Notes: generated by a model from the sequence alone, not told the origin. Counted from the first letter of the stretch, positions 15,393-22,906 are shown. The stretch is DNA of 23,450 nt from Flavobacteriaceae bacterium (GCA_030834365.1 JAURFJ010000009.1:1-23450); one strand, 5' to 3'. Program-made: numbers and translations.

Positions 15393-16442
15393 CTAAATTA
15401 GGCTTCCTTGACACGAGCTGCCGGATCCGGCCGTGCATCCGTAACAGTGTTGATTCACACGAATGGGGCGTTTGAGAAGGGCGTCAGGATCGAAATCGTT
15501 TATGTGTTTAGCCGTTGATGCCACTGGCATCTCTAGCATTTGATTGAAGTCGCAGTCGTAGAGAACGCCATTCCAACCCACCGAGAGCGTGTTGGTGCAC
15601 ATTACGCCAGCAAGAGTAGCCGGGTTAAATGATTCCACCAGGGTTTGCATATAATCCTCGAAATTTTCTGAAGCGATCAGGTAGTCTAAAAATCGGGAGA
15701 TGGGCAGGTTATTTATGCAGAACAATTGATTGAATACGATGCCAAACTGATCGTTAAGCCTAGACTTAAAGTCTCGCTCTAGTTGGGCCTGTTCTGCAGA
15801 CAAAAAGGCTCCTGAGGGGTTGTACACCAGATCGAGTACGAGCTCTGGATCGCTTCCGTACCCCAAGGCGTTTAGGTTTTTTAGGGCCGCTATAGACTTA
15901 GAGAAAACGCCCTCTCCGCGCTGTTTGTCGGTGCGCTTTAGACTGTAATGAGGCAAAGACGACACGACTCTTACTTTCATTTCTTTAAAGAAGGCAGGCA
16001 ACTTTTTATAGGTTGGATTTGCCTCTAAAATGGTGAGATTAGAGCGCACTATGACTTCCTTAATCCCAAGACTTTTTGCTTTTTCAACGAGATAGGTAAA
16101 GTGCGGATTCATCTCTGGCGCCCCACCCGTGAGGTCAAGGGTGCCTACCTCGGTGGCCTTGGCCACTTCTAACACTTTTTCTATCGTTTCGAGACTCATG
16201 ATTTCTTTTCGGTCAGGACCCGCATCAACGTGACAATGAGCGCAAACCTGGTTGCAGAGATAGCCGAGGTTGACCTGCAAGATTTCGAGCGCCCTTGGCC
16301 TTAATGGAAAGGCCGCAAGCTGCTGTAAGCGCTCTTTGAAAGCAGGAAGCTCGCCCGTCGCGAATAGACCTCCATCTAGTCGAGCTAGCTGGGTTGAAGT
16401 TGAGGCTAAAGGATCAGCCCTAGAGTGTAATGATTTAAGCAT
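15393..16442 (-). CDS. arsS: Arsenosugar biosynthesis radical SAM protein ArsS
   Basis: Radical SAM enzyme, 349 residues. The [4Fe-4S] motif CxxxCxxC is C63, C67 and C70 (YLCNQVCAHCHVDAGP), followed by the SAM-binding LDLTGGAPEMNP. The C-terminal DUF3641-type domain ends in a second cysteine cluster, C333, C336 and C344 (CYGCTAGSGSSCQG), typical of ArsS. Known ArsS proteins transfer a 5'-deoxyadenosyl group to dimethylarsenite, giving the arsenosugar core. The usual partner methyltransferase ArsM is not adjacent. The gene starts one base after the peroxidase-like gene and is followed after 4 bases by a glycosyltransferase. A selenium-related role was suggested historically for this family; the arsenosugar call is by family. 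Confidence 0.88.
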   Translation of the reverse strand: MLKSLHSRADPLASTSTQLARLDGGLFATGELPAFKERLQQLAAFPLRPRALEILQVNLGYLCNQVCAHCHVDAGPDRKEIMSLETIEKVLEVAKATEVGTLDLTGGAPEMNPHFTYLVEKAKSLGIKEVIVRSNLTILEANPTYKKLPAFFKEMKVRVVSSLPHYSLKRTDKQRGEGVFSKSIAALKNLNALGYGSDPELVLDLVYNPSGAFLSAEQAQLERDFKSRLNDQFGIVFNQLFCINNLPISRFLDYLIASENFEDYMQTLVESFNPATLAGVMCTNTLSVGWNGVLYDCDFNQMLEMPVASTAKHINDFDPDALLKRPIRVNQHCYGCTAGSGSSCQGSLI

Positions 16443-16443
16443 G

Positions 16444-16779
16444 CTAATGACTCAGCTTGTCGTGTTTGTTCATCATTTGAACTGCATGCACCAAGGTGGC
16501 CCCGGCCTCAATGGCGGCACCTGAATGAACGGCCTCCATCATTTCTTCTTCGCTGATTCCGCGTTTGAGCGCATCTTGAGTATAGGCGTCTATACAATAC
16601 GGACATTTTACCACATGAGACACAGCTAGAGCGATCAGTGATTTTTCTCGGGCCGAAAGGGCTCCGTCTTCAAATACTTTTTGATAATACGAAAAAAAGG
16701 CGTCTCCCAAAGGCGCGCTCCAATCGCTTATGTTTTTGAATTTTTTCAGGTCTTTGGGGTCGTAATACGAATCGCTCAT
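16444..16779 (-). CDS. Arsenosugar-associated peroxidase-like CxxC protein (AhpD/CMD family)
   Basis: A 111-residue carboxymuconolactone decarboxylase/AhpD-like protein. The redox motif is HVVKCPYCIDAYT, with C59 and C62 as the CxxC and H55 nearby, in an all-helical domain. This small type commonly sits directly beside arsS and is annotated as an arsenosugar biosynthesis-associated peroxidase-like protein. It may reduce a peroxide or an arsenic intermediate, but the reaction is not established. It is the first gene of the operon with arsS (TAG, one base, ATG). The upstream box TAACTTTA (16806-16799, minus strand) matches the -7 element except for the last base. Confidence 0.85.
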   Translation of the reverse strand: MSDSYYDPKDLKKFKNISDWSAPLGDAFFSYYQKVFEDGALSAREKSLIALAVSHVVKCPYCIDAYTQDALKRGISEEEMMEAVHSGAAIEAGATLVHAVQMMNKHDKLSH

Positions 16780-16798
16780 GTCGAACTAGTTTTGGCTC

Positions 16799-16806
16799 TA
16801 AAGTTA
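16799..16806 (-). promoter_or_regulatory. Weak -7 box for the peroxidase-arsS operon
   Basis: TAACTTTA on the minus strand fits TAnnTTTG except for the last base. It lies 19 bases before the ATG at 16779. There is no properly spaced -33 TTG. Confidence 0.3.
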
Positions 16807-16836
16807 CAATCAAATTAACGGGCCGGCTTTATTTTC

Positions 16837-16844
16837 TAACTTTG
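16837..16844 (+). promoter_or_regulatory. Putative patatin gene promoter, -7 box
   Basis: TAACTTTG matches TAnnTTTG. Four bases (TAGG) separate it from the GTG start at 16849, so transcription should begin at or next to the start codon. Confidence 0.5.
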
Positions 16845-16848
16845 TAGG

Positions 16849-17643
16849 GTGAATAATTCAGCATCAGAAACGGCTCTTGTACTATCTGGCGGAGGCATCC
16901 GCGGCATGGCGCACATAGGATTTATAAGGGCCCTTCAGGAGCACGGTTTAACCGTTGATCGCGTGGCCGGATCCAGCGCAGGAGCGCTCGTAGGAGCCTT
17001 GTTCTGCAACGGCAATGGCACCGACGACATGCTGGCTTTTTTTAAAGAGCCCCCCTTATTTAGATATAATTATTTCAGCATTAACAAGCCCGGACTGATA
17101 GATACCGATCGGTATTACAGTGTGTTAAAGGGCTATTTAATGCATGATTCTTTTGAGGAACTCAATCTTCCTTTGCACGTGGCCGCCACGAATTAGCAAG
17201 AAGGTTATCTGCGCGAATTCAATAGAGGGTCACTCATTAAACCGCTATTGGCATCGGCCTCATTGAGCCCAGTTTTTAGCCCGGTAGAAATTGAAGGTCA
17301 ACTGTATGCAGACGGAGGTATCTTGAGCAATTTTCCTTTGGAGTTTGTTGAGAATATAGCAGGGCGAATCATAGGGTCAAACACCACAGAACTCAGTACA
17401 GTTTCTAGCAGACACCTGAAAAATGCCCTTCAAATTACAGCACGCGTGAGCAGTCTTATGATTTATTCCCGCACCAAAGAAAAATTGGATCGTTGTGATT
17501 TTTACATCCAGCCACAAGGCCTTAAAAAGATCGGATTCCTTGACAAATCGGGCATTGAGAAGGCCTATGCCATCGGATATGAAGAGGGCAGTAAGGCTAT
17601 CGAGACCTTTCTAGAGCGTCAACAAGCATCCTCGGCTGGCTAG
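16849..17643 (+). pseudogene. Patatin-like phospholipase interrupted by an in-frame amber codon
   Basis: The frame reads as a 264-codon patatin-like lipid acyl hydrolase except for a single TAG at 17194-17196 (codon 116). The first part has the oxyanion motif GGGIRG (14-19) and the nucleophile motif GSSAG with S43. The second part, in the same frame, has LIKPLLASASLSPVFSPVEI and the catalytic-aspartate motif DGG with D155. The stop thus separates the Ser-Asp dyad. The local context ATN-stop-QEG suggests an original leucine codon (TTG to TAG, one base). No other damage is present, so this is a very recent mutation, a sequence error or readthrough. The start is GTG at 16849. It converges on the reductase gene with overlapping stops. 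Confidence 0.85.
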
Positions 17644-18680
17644 ACGTCGTCAAAATCTATAGTGAGCACAGGTGAGGTGGCCTTTGCTTGACAACTAAGT
17701 AAAAATCCGTCAGCAATTTCCTTATCAGTGAGCACTTGGTTGCGTTCCATTTCGGCTGAGCCTTCTTTGATTTTACAGATGCAACTACTGCAGGTTCCGC
17801 CCTGACACGAATACGGGGAGTCTATGCCTTCTTCTAGCAGTAAATCAAGCACAAACTCATCAGCATCTCCACTGATCTTATAGGTTTGGTTGTTGAGAAT
17901 CACCGTAATTTCAACGGCTCCTTCGGTGTCGATTGTGGCGGCTTCTGAAGAGGCCGTAAATAATTCGTACTTAATCGAATCAGTAGACATCCCTGATGCG
18001 TTAAGTATGGCTTTAGATTCGTTGATCATCGCTTCAGGGCCACATAGATAGGCCAGGTCAAAAGCTGAAATTCCACCTTGTGCTTTGAGGCTATGGTTGA
18101 TAATCGCCTTGTCAATTCGGCCGAAGTAGTCTCCGTCATTACTGCGTGAAAAAACCTGCTTTAAGACTAGGCGCTCTTGATACTGCTCCTTAAGTGCTTT
18201 TAGCGTTTCGGCGTACATCACATTTGAGGCGTCGGTATTGCCATAAATCAGCAGCAAACTGCTATTCTTTTGTGTTTCTAGTATAGCTCGTGCTATGCTC
18301 AAAACCGGGGTGATTCCGCTTCCCGCAGCCAGCGCAAGCACTCGCCTTGCTTCTTTTGATTCGTAGGTAAAACGCCCTTCTGGTGCAGAAACTTCGAGGC
18401 GATCTCCGGGTTTGAGTTCTCGGTTGGCGATGGCCGAAAAGGTGGCCCCTTTGTTGAGTTCTTTAACGCCTATTTGAAGGCTACCTTCACCAGGCAAATT
18501 TGATAAGGAGTACGATCTTCTCAACTCGTTACCTTCTTCTGTCGTGTGATTTATGGTGATGTATTGACCTGGGATAAAGTGAAAAATAGAAGTAAGGCTT
18601 TCAGGTATTTCTAGTTGAATGTTAACGGCTTTGGGAGTGAGCCTATCTATTGATTTTATCAATAAGCTATAAAACTGCAT
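17640..18680 (-). CDS. PaaE-like FAD/NAD(P) reductase with C-terminal 2Fe-2S ferredoxin domain
   Basis: A 346-residue electron-transfer protein of the ferredoxin-NADP reductase superfamily. The FAD-binding motif is RRSYSLS (54-60), the nicotinamide-nucleotide motif is GSGITP (120-125), and CGPEAM is at 213-218. The C-terminal plant-type ferredoxin domain has C292, C297, C300 and C330 (SCQGGTCSSC...LLSC). This layout is that of PaaE, the reductase of the phenylacetyl-CoA epoxidase, and of related oxygenase reductases. No paaABCD genes are adjacent, so the partner oxygenase is unknown. The gene is divergent from the sprE-like gene and converges on the patatin gene through a shared CTAG. Confidence 0.88.
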   Translation of the reverse strand: MQFYSLLIKSIDRLTPKAVNIQLEIPESLTSIFHFIPGQYITINHTTEEGNELRRSYSLSNLPGEGSLQIGVKELNKGATFSAIANRELKPGDRLEVSAPEGRFTYESKEARRVLALAAGSGITPVLSIARAILETQKNSSLLLIYGNTDASNVMYAETLKALKEQYQERLVLKQVFSRSNDGDYFGRIDKAIINHSLKAQGGISAFDLAYLCGPEAMINESKAILNASGMSTDSIKYELFTASSEAATIDTEGAVEITVILNNQTYKISGDADEFVLDLLLEEGIDSPYSCQGGTCSSCICKIKEGSAEMERNQVLTDKEIADGFLLSCQAKATSPVLTIDFDDV

Positions 18681-18719
18681 CTGCTAAAATTTTAGATGCA
18701 AAAGTACAAACTGCATCTG
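18672..18719. repeat. Repeated TGCATCT element in a divergent promoter region
   Basis: AAACTGCATCTG occurs twice in direct orientation (18672-18683 and 18708-18719). A third, inverted copy of TGCATCT lies at 18694-18700. A perfect 12-bp palindrome, CTAAAATTTTAG, sits at 18684-18695. The cluster covers the reductase start codon and its -7 box, which suggests an operator. Confidence 0.5.
18699..18706 (-). promoter_or_regulatory. Putative reductase promoter, -7 box
   Basis: TACTTTTG on the minus strand matches TAnnTTTG. It lies 18 bases before the ATG at 18680, within the cluster of TGCATCT repeats. Confidence 0.45.
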
Positions 18720-18743
18720 TTTTATTATTCTATCAACTCAGGT

Positions 18744-18751
18744 TACCTTTG
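18744..18751 (+). promoter_or_regulatory. Putative sprE-like gene promoter, -7 box
   Basis: TACCTTTG matches TAnnTTTG. Five bases (AATCT) separate it from the ATG at 18757, again predicting a leaderless or nearly leaderless mRNA. Confidence 0.5.
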
Positions 18752-18756
18752 AATCT

Positions 18757-20925
18757 ATGCGTAGTAAACTAGTAGCCATATATTGGGCCTTAGTACTGGT
18801 GACGGTTATTTCTTCATGCGCCAGTTCGTCAAAAATTAATGCCTCAGCCGCTCACGAGCTGAGCGCCCGCTACAATGTGCTTTATCACGGAGAAGAGGCG
18901 CTTGAGCAAGCACTTAATACTCTTGACGACCTAGAGGAAGACTACGGTCAGCCCCTGTCTTTCATAACCCCTTCTTTAAGGGCCGGAGCTAGAGATAGCA
19001 GTGTTTTTGGCCTGCTAGAGCGCGCCGAGACAAAGGCTGTAAAGGCGGTACAAAAGCACAGTGTTACGCTCAACAACAAGGAATACAACAAACATATTCC
19101 TCGCGCCTATAACCTAATCGGTAAGGCACGACTTTTGGCTGGAAACAGCTTTGAAGCAATAGAGGCCTTTGAAAAGGCAAAAAGTATTGCCACCACCAGA
19201 GCCGATCTTGACCAGGCCTACTGGGGCCTTGCGCTATCGCGGTATCACCTTGGCGAGACCGAAGCGGCGCTAAGAGACTTGGTGGCCATCGAAAAGAGCG
19301 ATAACCCAAAAGCCTCAGCCTCAAATGTCAGGCTGTTGACCCTAGAGCTTCTGCGAAATCGCGGATCCGACTCGCTTGAAGCTATTATGAACCAACTAAC
19401 AGCCAAAAAACTGCTGCCTAAGTACCCTATGCGGGCAGTTTATGCCATAGCGCAACAATACGAATCAATAGGCAATAGCACAAAGGCCCAAGACCTGTAT
19501 AGGTTTTTGTCAAAGAAAGCGGAATACGATAAGGCGCGGTTTCGCATCTTGGCCCAACTGCGATTAGCGCAGCTTGCTTCTGCCGATTCTACGACCTATT
19601 TTAAGCGCCTTTACCAGATAGAAAAGCGTTGGAACAATTACGATCACCGATACTTTGTTGATCACGACCGAGGCAGATGGCTGCTCTCGCGTGCATCGAC
19701 TCAAACGGACATAGACCGCGCCAAATACTTAGATAGTTTGGCCGTTTCTGCTTTTGAACGCTCCAACGTCACAGCTTCTGAAAGAGTAAGAGCCCTTAAC
19801 TTCGACTACCTCGCTCAGCACTTCTTAAACCGAAAAGACTATCCGCTATCATTTGCCTATTACGACACCTTGGTAGGGGGCTTTGTAGACCAGCAATTAA
19901 GGCGCCCAATGGCGTCTAGAGTGATTCATCAGAAACTCAAGACTTATCTAGAATTGACCGACGCACTTAAGGAGATAGACAGCGTGCTTGCAAAACCAAC
20001 GGGCCTTGTTAGTGGCGGCCAACATGAGATTCTAACCCTGATGCCAAGCGCTGAAAAGAAAAGAGTTGAACGCTCAAAATCAACGCTCAATAGGGAAGAG
20101 CAGTTAAACCAAAAAGTTGACCTCACATTTGAGGCGGTTAGTCTTTTAGCCTATGACTTTAATGACCTTCAAGGAGCGAAGTCGCTTTTAACACCATTTT
20201 TAACAGCCGAACTTTCTAACGAGACTAAGGCCGCCGCTCTTTTTCGGTTATACCAAATAAGCGCCCTCTATGAAGAAACTAAAGGGGCTGAAGCCTTTAA
20301 AGAAGCCCTTTTGGCCAACCATTCCAATAGTATTTACTCGCTCTATTTAGACGACTCGAGCAATCCGAATCAAGCGTTGGAAGGTCAATTGGCCCAGCTT
20401 TTCTCTGAAAACAAATACGATTTGGCCTATGACTTGGTGCAAAAAGCATATGCTCAAAGACAACCCCTAGGCCCCGAAAGTTTATTGATTTCAGCTAGAG
20501 TCGAGGCACGGTTGTTTGGGTTAGAAGTCTACGCGAAACGATTAGAAGAAATCAAACAGGTTTATAGAAATACCTGGGCCGACCGAGAATCCTCCTTGTT
20601 GCTGGCTCAATTGTCAGAGGACAATGAAGCGGGCATTGCTCGCGCCGAGCGCTATGCCTTAGTATTTAATGCCGACGATGAGACCCTTGAAAAATGGAGA
20701 GCTATTTCGGCGAAAAAACTCCGAGAGCAGAACTACGATTTAAATGCTGTCATTGAGCCCTTTGATCGACAGTCTTCGTATTTAGTGGTTGGCTGGTTTT
20801 CTAGCGAAGCGTATGCCCAAGCTTTTTACAAGCGCAATGCCGCCGCCTTGAACGCAAGTCGGGTTGCCGTTGTTTCTCAAGAAGATTACGTGTCTGCTCA
20901 GTGGACCAAAAAACCCCTGTTTTGA
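18757..20925 (+). CDS. SprE/PorW-like TPR lipoprotein, type IX secretion and gliding
   Basis: A 722-residue predicted lipoprotein with a signal segment and lipobox ending at C21 (VISSC). The N-terminal part (ARYNVLYHGEEAL near residues 37-49, and AVKAVQKHSVTLNN around 92-105 followed by YNLIGKARLLAG) closely resembles the start of SprE/PorW, the lipoprotein needed for type IX secretion and gliding. The middle is helical TPR-like repeats (SFEAIEAFEKA, ALRDLVAIEKS). The C-terminal end resembles the small beta-alpha domain of SprE. The protein appears shorter than the roughly 850-residue family members I recall. Its position ahead of atpZ-atpB matches the flavobacterial gene order. The call rests on motif memory. 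Confidence 0.75.
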   Translation: MRSKLVAIYWALVLVTVISSCASSSKINASAAHELSARYNVLYHGEEALEQALNTLDDLEEDYGQPLSFITPSLRAGARDSSVFGLLERAETKAVKAVQKHSVTLNNKEYNKHIPRAYNLIGKARLLAGNSFEAIEAFEKAKSIATTRADLDQAYWGLALSRYHLGETEAALRDLVAIEKSDNPKASASNVRLLTLELLRNRGSDSLEAIMNQLTAKKLLPKYPMRAVYAIAQQYESIGNSTKAQDLYRFLSKKAEYDKARFRILAQLRLAQLASADSTTYFKRLYQIEKRWNNYDHRYFVDHDRGRWLLSRASTQTDIDRAKYLDSLAVSAFERSNVTASERVRALNFDYLAQHFLNRKDYPLSFAYYDTLVGGFVDQQLRRPMASRVIHQKLKTYLELTDALKEIDSVLAKPTGLVSGGQHEILTLMPSAEKKRVERSKSTLNREEQLNQKVDLTFEAVSLLAYDFNDLQGAKSLLTPFLTAELSNETKAAALFRLYQISALYEETKGAEAFKEALLANHSNSIYSLYLDDSSNPNQALEGQLAQLFSENKYDLAYDLVQKAYAQRQPLGPESLLISARVEARLFGLEVYAKRLEEIKQVYRNTWADRESSLLLAQLSEDNEAGIARAERYALVFNADDETLEKWRAISAKKLREQNYDLNAVIEPFDRQSSYLVVGWFSSEAYAQAFYKRNAAALNASRVAVVSQEDYVSAQWTKKPLF

Positions 20926-21134
20926 AAAAGAATCGCTACAACAAGGCCATCAAATACAGTGGGGTTGCTGCGCAAATGGCGCTGACCATAGCGCTGTGCA
21001 ATTATGCAGGATCATGGGCCGCAGCGCGCTATCAGGCCGACTGGATAGAACCTGCACTCACGCTTTTTGGCATCTTTGCGTCAATGGCGCTCGTGATTAT
21101 TCAAGTGATTAGAGACTCAAAGAGCAACCCATGA
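20901..21134 (+). CDS. AtpZ/AtpI-family ATP synthase accessory protein
   Basis: A small two-helix membrane protein (77 residues from GTG at 20901) of the AtpZ type found before atpB in many F-type ATP synthase operons. It is implicated in c-ring assembly or Mg2+/Ca2+ transport. The typical AIKYSGVAAQM block precedes helix 1, and helix 2 (PALTLFGIFASMALVIIQVI) ends before a charged tail. An alternative start is TTG at 20922, which overlaps the sprE stop as TTGA and would give 70 residues. Either choice overlaps sprE, so the genes are translationally coupled. The next gene overlaps by 4 bases. Confidence 0.82.
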   Translation: MDQKTPVLKKNRYNKAIKYSGVAAQMALTIALCNYAGSWAAARYQADWIEPALTLFGIFASMALVIIQVIRDSKSNP

Positions 21135-21418
21135 TAGCCGCCACTATGCCTGCCTTTATTGGCTTCTTTGCGTTGACCACGACAGCAGTGGTGCTTACAC
21201 TCTACGGGCTTAAAAAAAGAAAGCTCATGAGTCATTTAGGCGTCGTTTATATGGCCTCAATGCTTATCAAGATGGCCTTTTTCGGGCTGTTTTTTTATCC
21301 GTTTTTGACCGATTTAGAGCAGCTATCGAAGGTTGAACGGGCTGAACCGCTTTTGCCGCTTTTTGTGGGACTAATCATTGAGGTGTTGACGGTCATTAAG
21401 CTGGTAAAAGACGACTGA
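21131..21418 (+). CDS. Small membrane protein between atpZ and atpB
   Basis: A 95-residue protein with about three transmembrane helices (near residues 4-23, 36-57 and 71-90), a basic GLKKRKLMSH loop and a conserved-looking FGLFFYPFL segment. It overlaps atpZ by ATGA. In Bacteroidota this slot often holds an AtpI-like or DUF6168-like protein; I cannot tell which from the sequence. The location suggests a role in assembly of the ATP synthase membrane sector. Confidence 0.7.
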   Translation: MIAATMPAFIGFFALTTTAVVLTLYGLKKRKLMSHLGVVYMASMLIKMAFFGLFFYPFLTDLEQLSKVERAEPLLPLFVGLIIEVLTVIKLVKDD

Positions 21419-21472
21419 AAATACAGCTGTCTAAAACTTTCTTAACGGGCTGTTTTAGTTAATGATTATGTA

Positions 21473-21480
21473 TATCTTTG
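21473..21480 (+). promoter_or_regulatory. Putative ATP synthase operon promoter, -7 box
   Basis: TATCTTTG matches TAnnTTTG. It sits in the 101-base gap before atpB and would give a leader of about 33 bases. No clear TTG is found at -33; a TGTTTT lies 16 bases upstream. Confidence 0.5.
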
Positions 21481-21507
21481 CCAAAATTTAAATAAAAGTT
21501 CCCCTTG

Positions 21508-21514
21508 AAAGGAG
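21508..21514 (+). promoter_or_regulatory. Canonical Shine-Dalgarno for atpB
   Basis: AAAGGAG, five bases before the ATG at 21520, is a near-perfect complement to the 16S anti-SD. This is unusual because other starts in the window lack it. It fixes the atpB start and disfavours the TTG at 21505. Confidence 0.65.
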
Positions 21515-21519
21515 TTTTA

Positions 21520-22662
21520 ATGAAGTCAAGAATCAGTTCTTTTTCCGCTCTCTATTTCACCCTTTTAATCGCCCCTTTGCCCTTAAATATTCAGGCGTCG
21601 GGAATCAGTAATATTGGTGAAAATGCTCCTGCTCAACAAGAGGAAGGGGCGGTAGACACTCAAGAGAAAATCTCCGCATACATTGAGCATCACATTAAAG
21701 ATGCACACGACTTTCACCTCTTTTCGTATAACGATTCCGAGGGCCACCGCAAACACGTCGGATTTCCGCTTCCGGTAATTGTGTATACCTCACAAGGCGT
21801 GAGAGCTTTTATGTCTTCTGAGTTTCATCATGACGATAGCGGGCACCATGTAGTTGCGAAAGACGGGGTTTCTCTCGTAAAATATCACGAGAAAATCTAT
21901 GAACTCGGCCAAGGAGAAGACCATCTTTCTTTCGACGCCGATCATCACCCAGAAAACGCCCATGCTGTGCTCGATCTCTCGATCACCAAAAGCGTCTTCG
22001 GATTTCTGTTGGTCTCTTTGCTGCTGCTTTTTGGATTTAGATCATTAGCCAATCAATACAAAAAACGTTCTATTCCTGTAGGTTTTGGCCGCGTTTTAGA
22101 GCCCTTAGTGCTCTATGTTAGAGACGAAATCGCTAGGCCGAACATCGGAGAGAAGCACTACAAGCGCTTTACAGGGTTCTTGTTGACCGTGTTTTTCTTT
22201 ATATGGGCCTCAAATCTTTTGGGACTTACCCCTTTGGGCTTCAATATTACAGGCCAACTGGCGGTGACATTCACCCTGGCCCTGTTTACCTACATTATCA
22301 CTCAGTTTAGCGGAAATAAAGATTACTGGAAGCACATCTTCTGGATGCCCGGAGTTCCAGCTCCTATGAAAGTGATTTTGGCTCCGATTGAACTTCTTGG
22401 AACCATAACCAAGCCCTTTTCGCTGATGATTCGTTTGTTCGCTAATATTTCTGCCGGACACATCGTGGTAATGAGTCTGATTTCAATTGCAATAATTATG
22501 AAGAGCAGCATGGGTGTGGTTGGGGCTACCGCCCTGTCTTTTGCCCTGTCGTTCTTTTTAACCCTTATAGAATTATTAGTGGCGTTTTTGCAGGCCTATA
22601 TCTTTACCATGCTCTCGGCATTGTTTATTGGTATGGCTGTTCAAGAACACGATCACCACTAG
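21520..22662 (+). CDS. atpB: F-type ATP synthase subunit a
   Basis: Membrane subunit a, which forms the proton half-channels and contacts the c-ring. From the ATG at 21520 it has 380 residues. A signal-like N-terminus (1-27) is followed by a periplasmic extension of about 120 residues that is strikingly rich in histidine (about fifteen His between residues 57 and 149). Helices begin near residue 152. The essential arginine is R305 in MIRLFANISAGHIV. The long His-rich N-terminus is typical of Bacteroidota AtpB proteins. A TTG at 21505 in frame is less likely because a strong SD precedes the ATG. The C-terminal end is EHDHH. Confidence 0.95.
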   Translation: MKSRISSFSALYFTLLIAPLPLNIQASGISNIGENAPAQQEEGAVDTQEKISAYIEHHIKDAHDFHLFSYNDSEGHRKHVGFPLPVIVYTSQGVRAFMSSEFHHDDSGHHVVAKDGVSLVKYHEKIYELGQGEDHLSFDADHHPENAHAVLDLSITKSVFGFLLVSLLLLFGFRSLANQYKKRSIPVGFGRVLEPLVLYVRDEIARPNIGEKHYKRFTGFLLTVFFFIWASNLLGLTPLGFNITGQLAVTFTLALFTYIITQFSGNKDYWKHIFWMPGVPAPMKVILAPIELLGTITKPFSLMIRLFANISAGHIVVMSLISIAIIMKSSMGVVGATALSFALSFFLTLIELLVAFLQAYIFTMLSALFIGMAVQEHDHH

Positions 22663-22699
22663 AAACGCTAATTAATGTTTAATCTTTAGTTTTTTAATT

Positions 22700-22891
22700 A
22701 TGATTCCAAATTTAGTAGGTGCCGGATTAATTGTAATAGGTGCTGGTATTGGTCTTGGCCAAATTGGTAGAGGAGCGATGGAAGGTATTGCTCGTCAACC
22801 TGAGGCTACCGGAAAAATCCAGACAGCTATGATTATTATCGCAGCATTATTGGAAGGTTTGGCTTTTGGAGCCCTTTTCTTAGGAAGATAA
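22700..22891 (+). CDS. atpE: F-type ATP synthase subunit c
   Basis: A 63-residue hairpin of two transmembrane helices that forms the rotor ring. Helix 1 is VGAGLIVIGAGIGLGQIG, and the polar loop ARQPE is at residues 31-35. The ion-binding glutamate is E52 in ALLEGLAFGA. The Na+-type Q...ES(T) pattern is missing (E52 is followed by G), so H+ coupling is inferred. The start ATG at 22700 lacks a clear SD. A strong hairpin follows 15 bases after the stop, before atpF. Confidence 0.97.
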   Translation: MIPNLVGAGLIVIGAGIGLGQIGRGAMEGIARQPEATGKIQTAMIIIAALLEGLAFGALFLGR

Positions 22892-22906
22892 ACCTTAAAA
22901 AGAGAA

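Noticed and set aside
16849..17643. Frameshift, selenocysteine or pyrrolysine recoding in the patatin gene
   Set aside because: Both parts are in the same frame, so no shift is needed. The codon is TAG, not TGA, and a leucine fits the gap better than pyrrolysine; no recoding gene is in view.
22700..22891. Sodium-coupled c subunit
   Set aside because: The residue after the key Glu52 is Gly rather than Ser/Thr, and the Gln of the Na+ signature is not at the matching place; H+ coupling is more likely.
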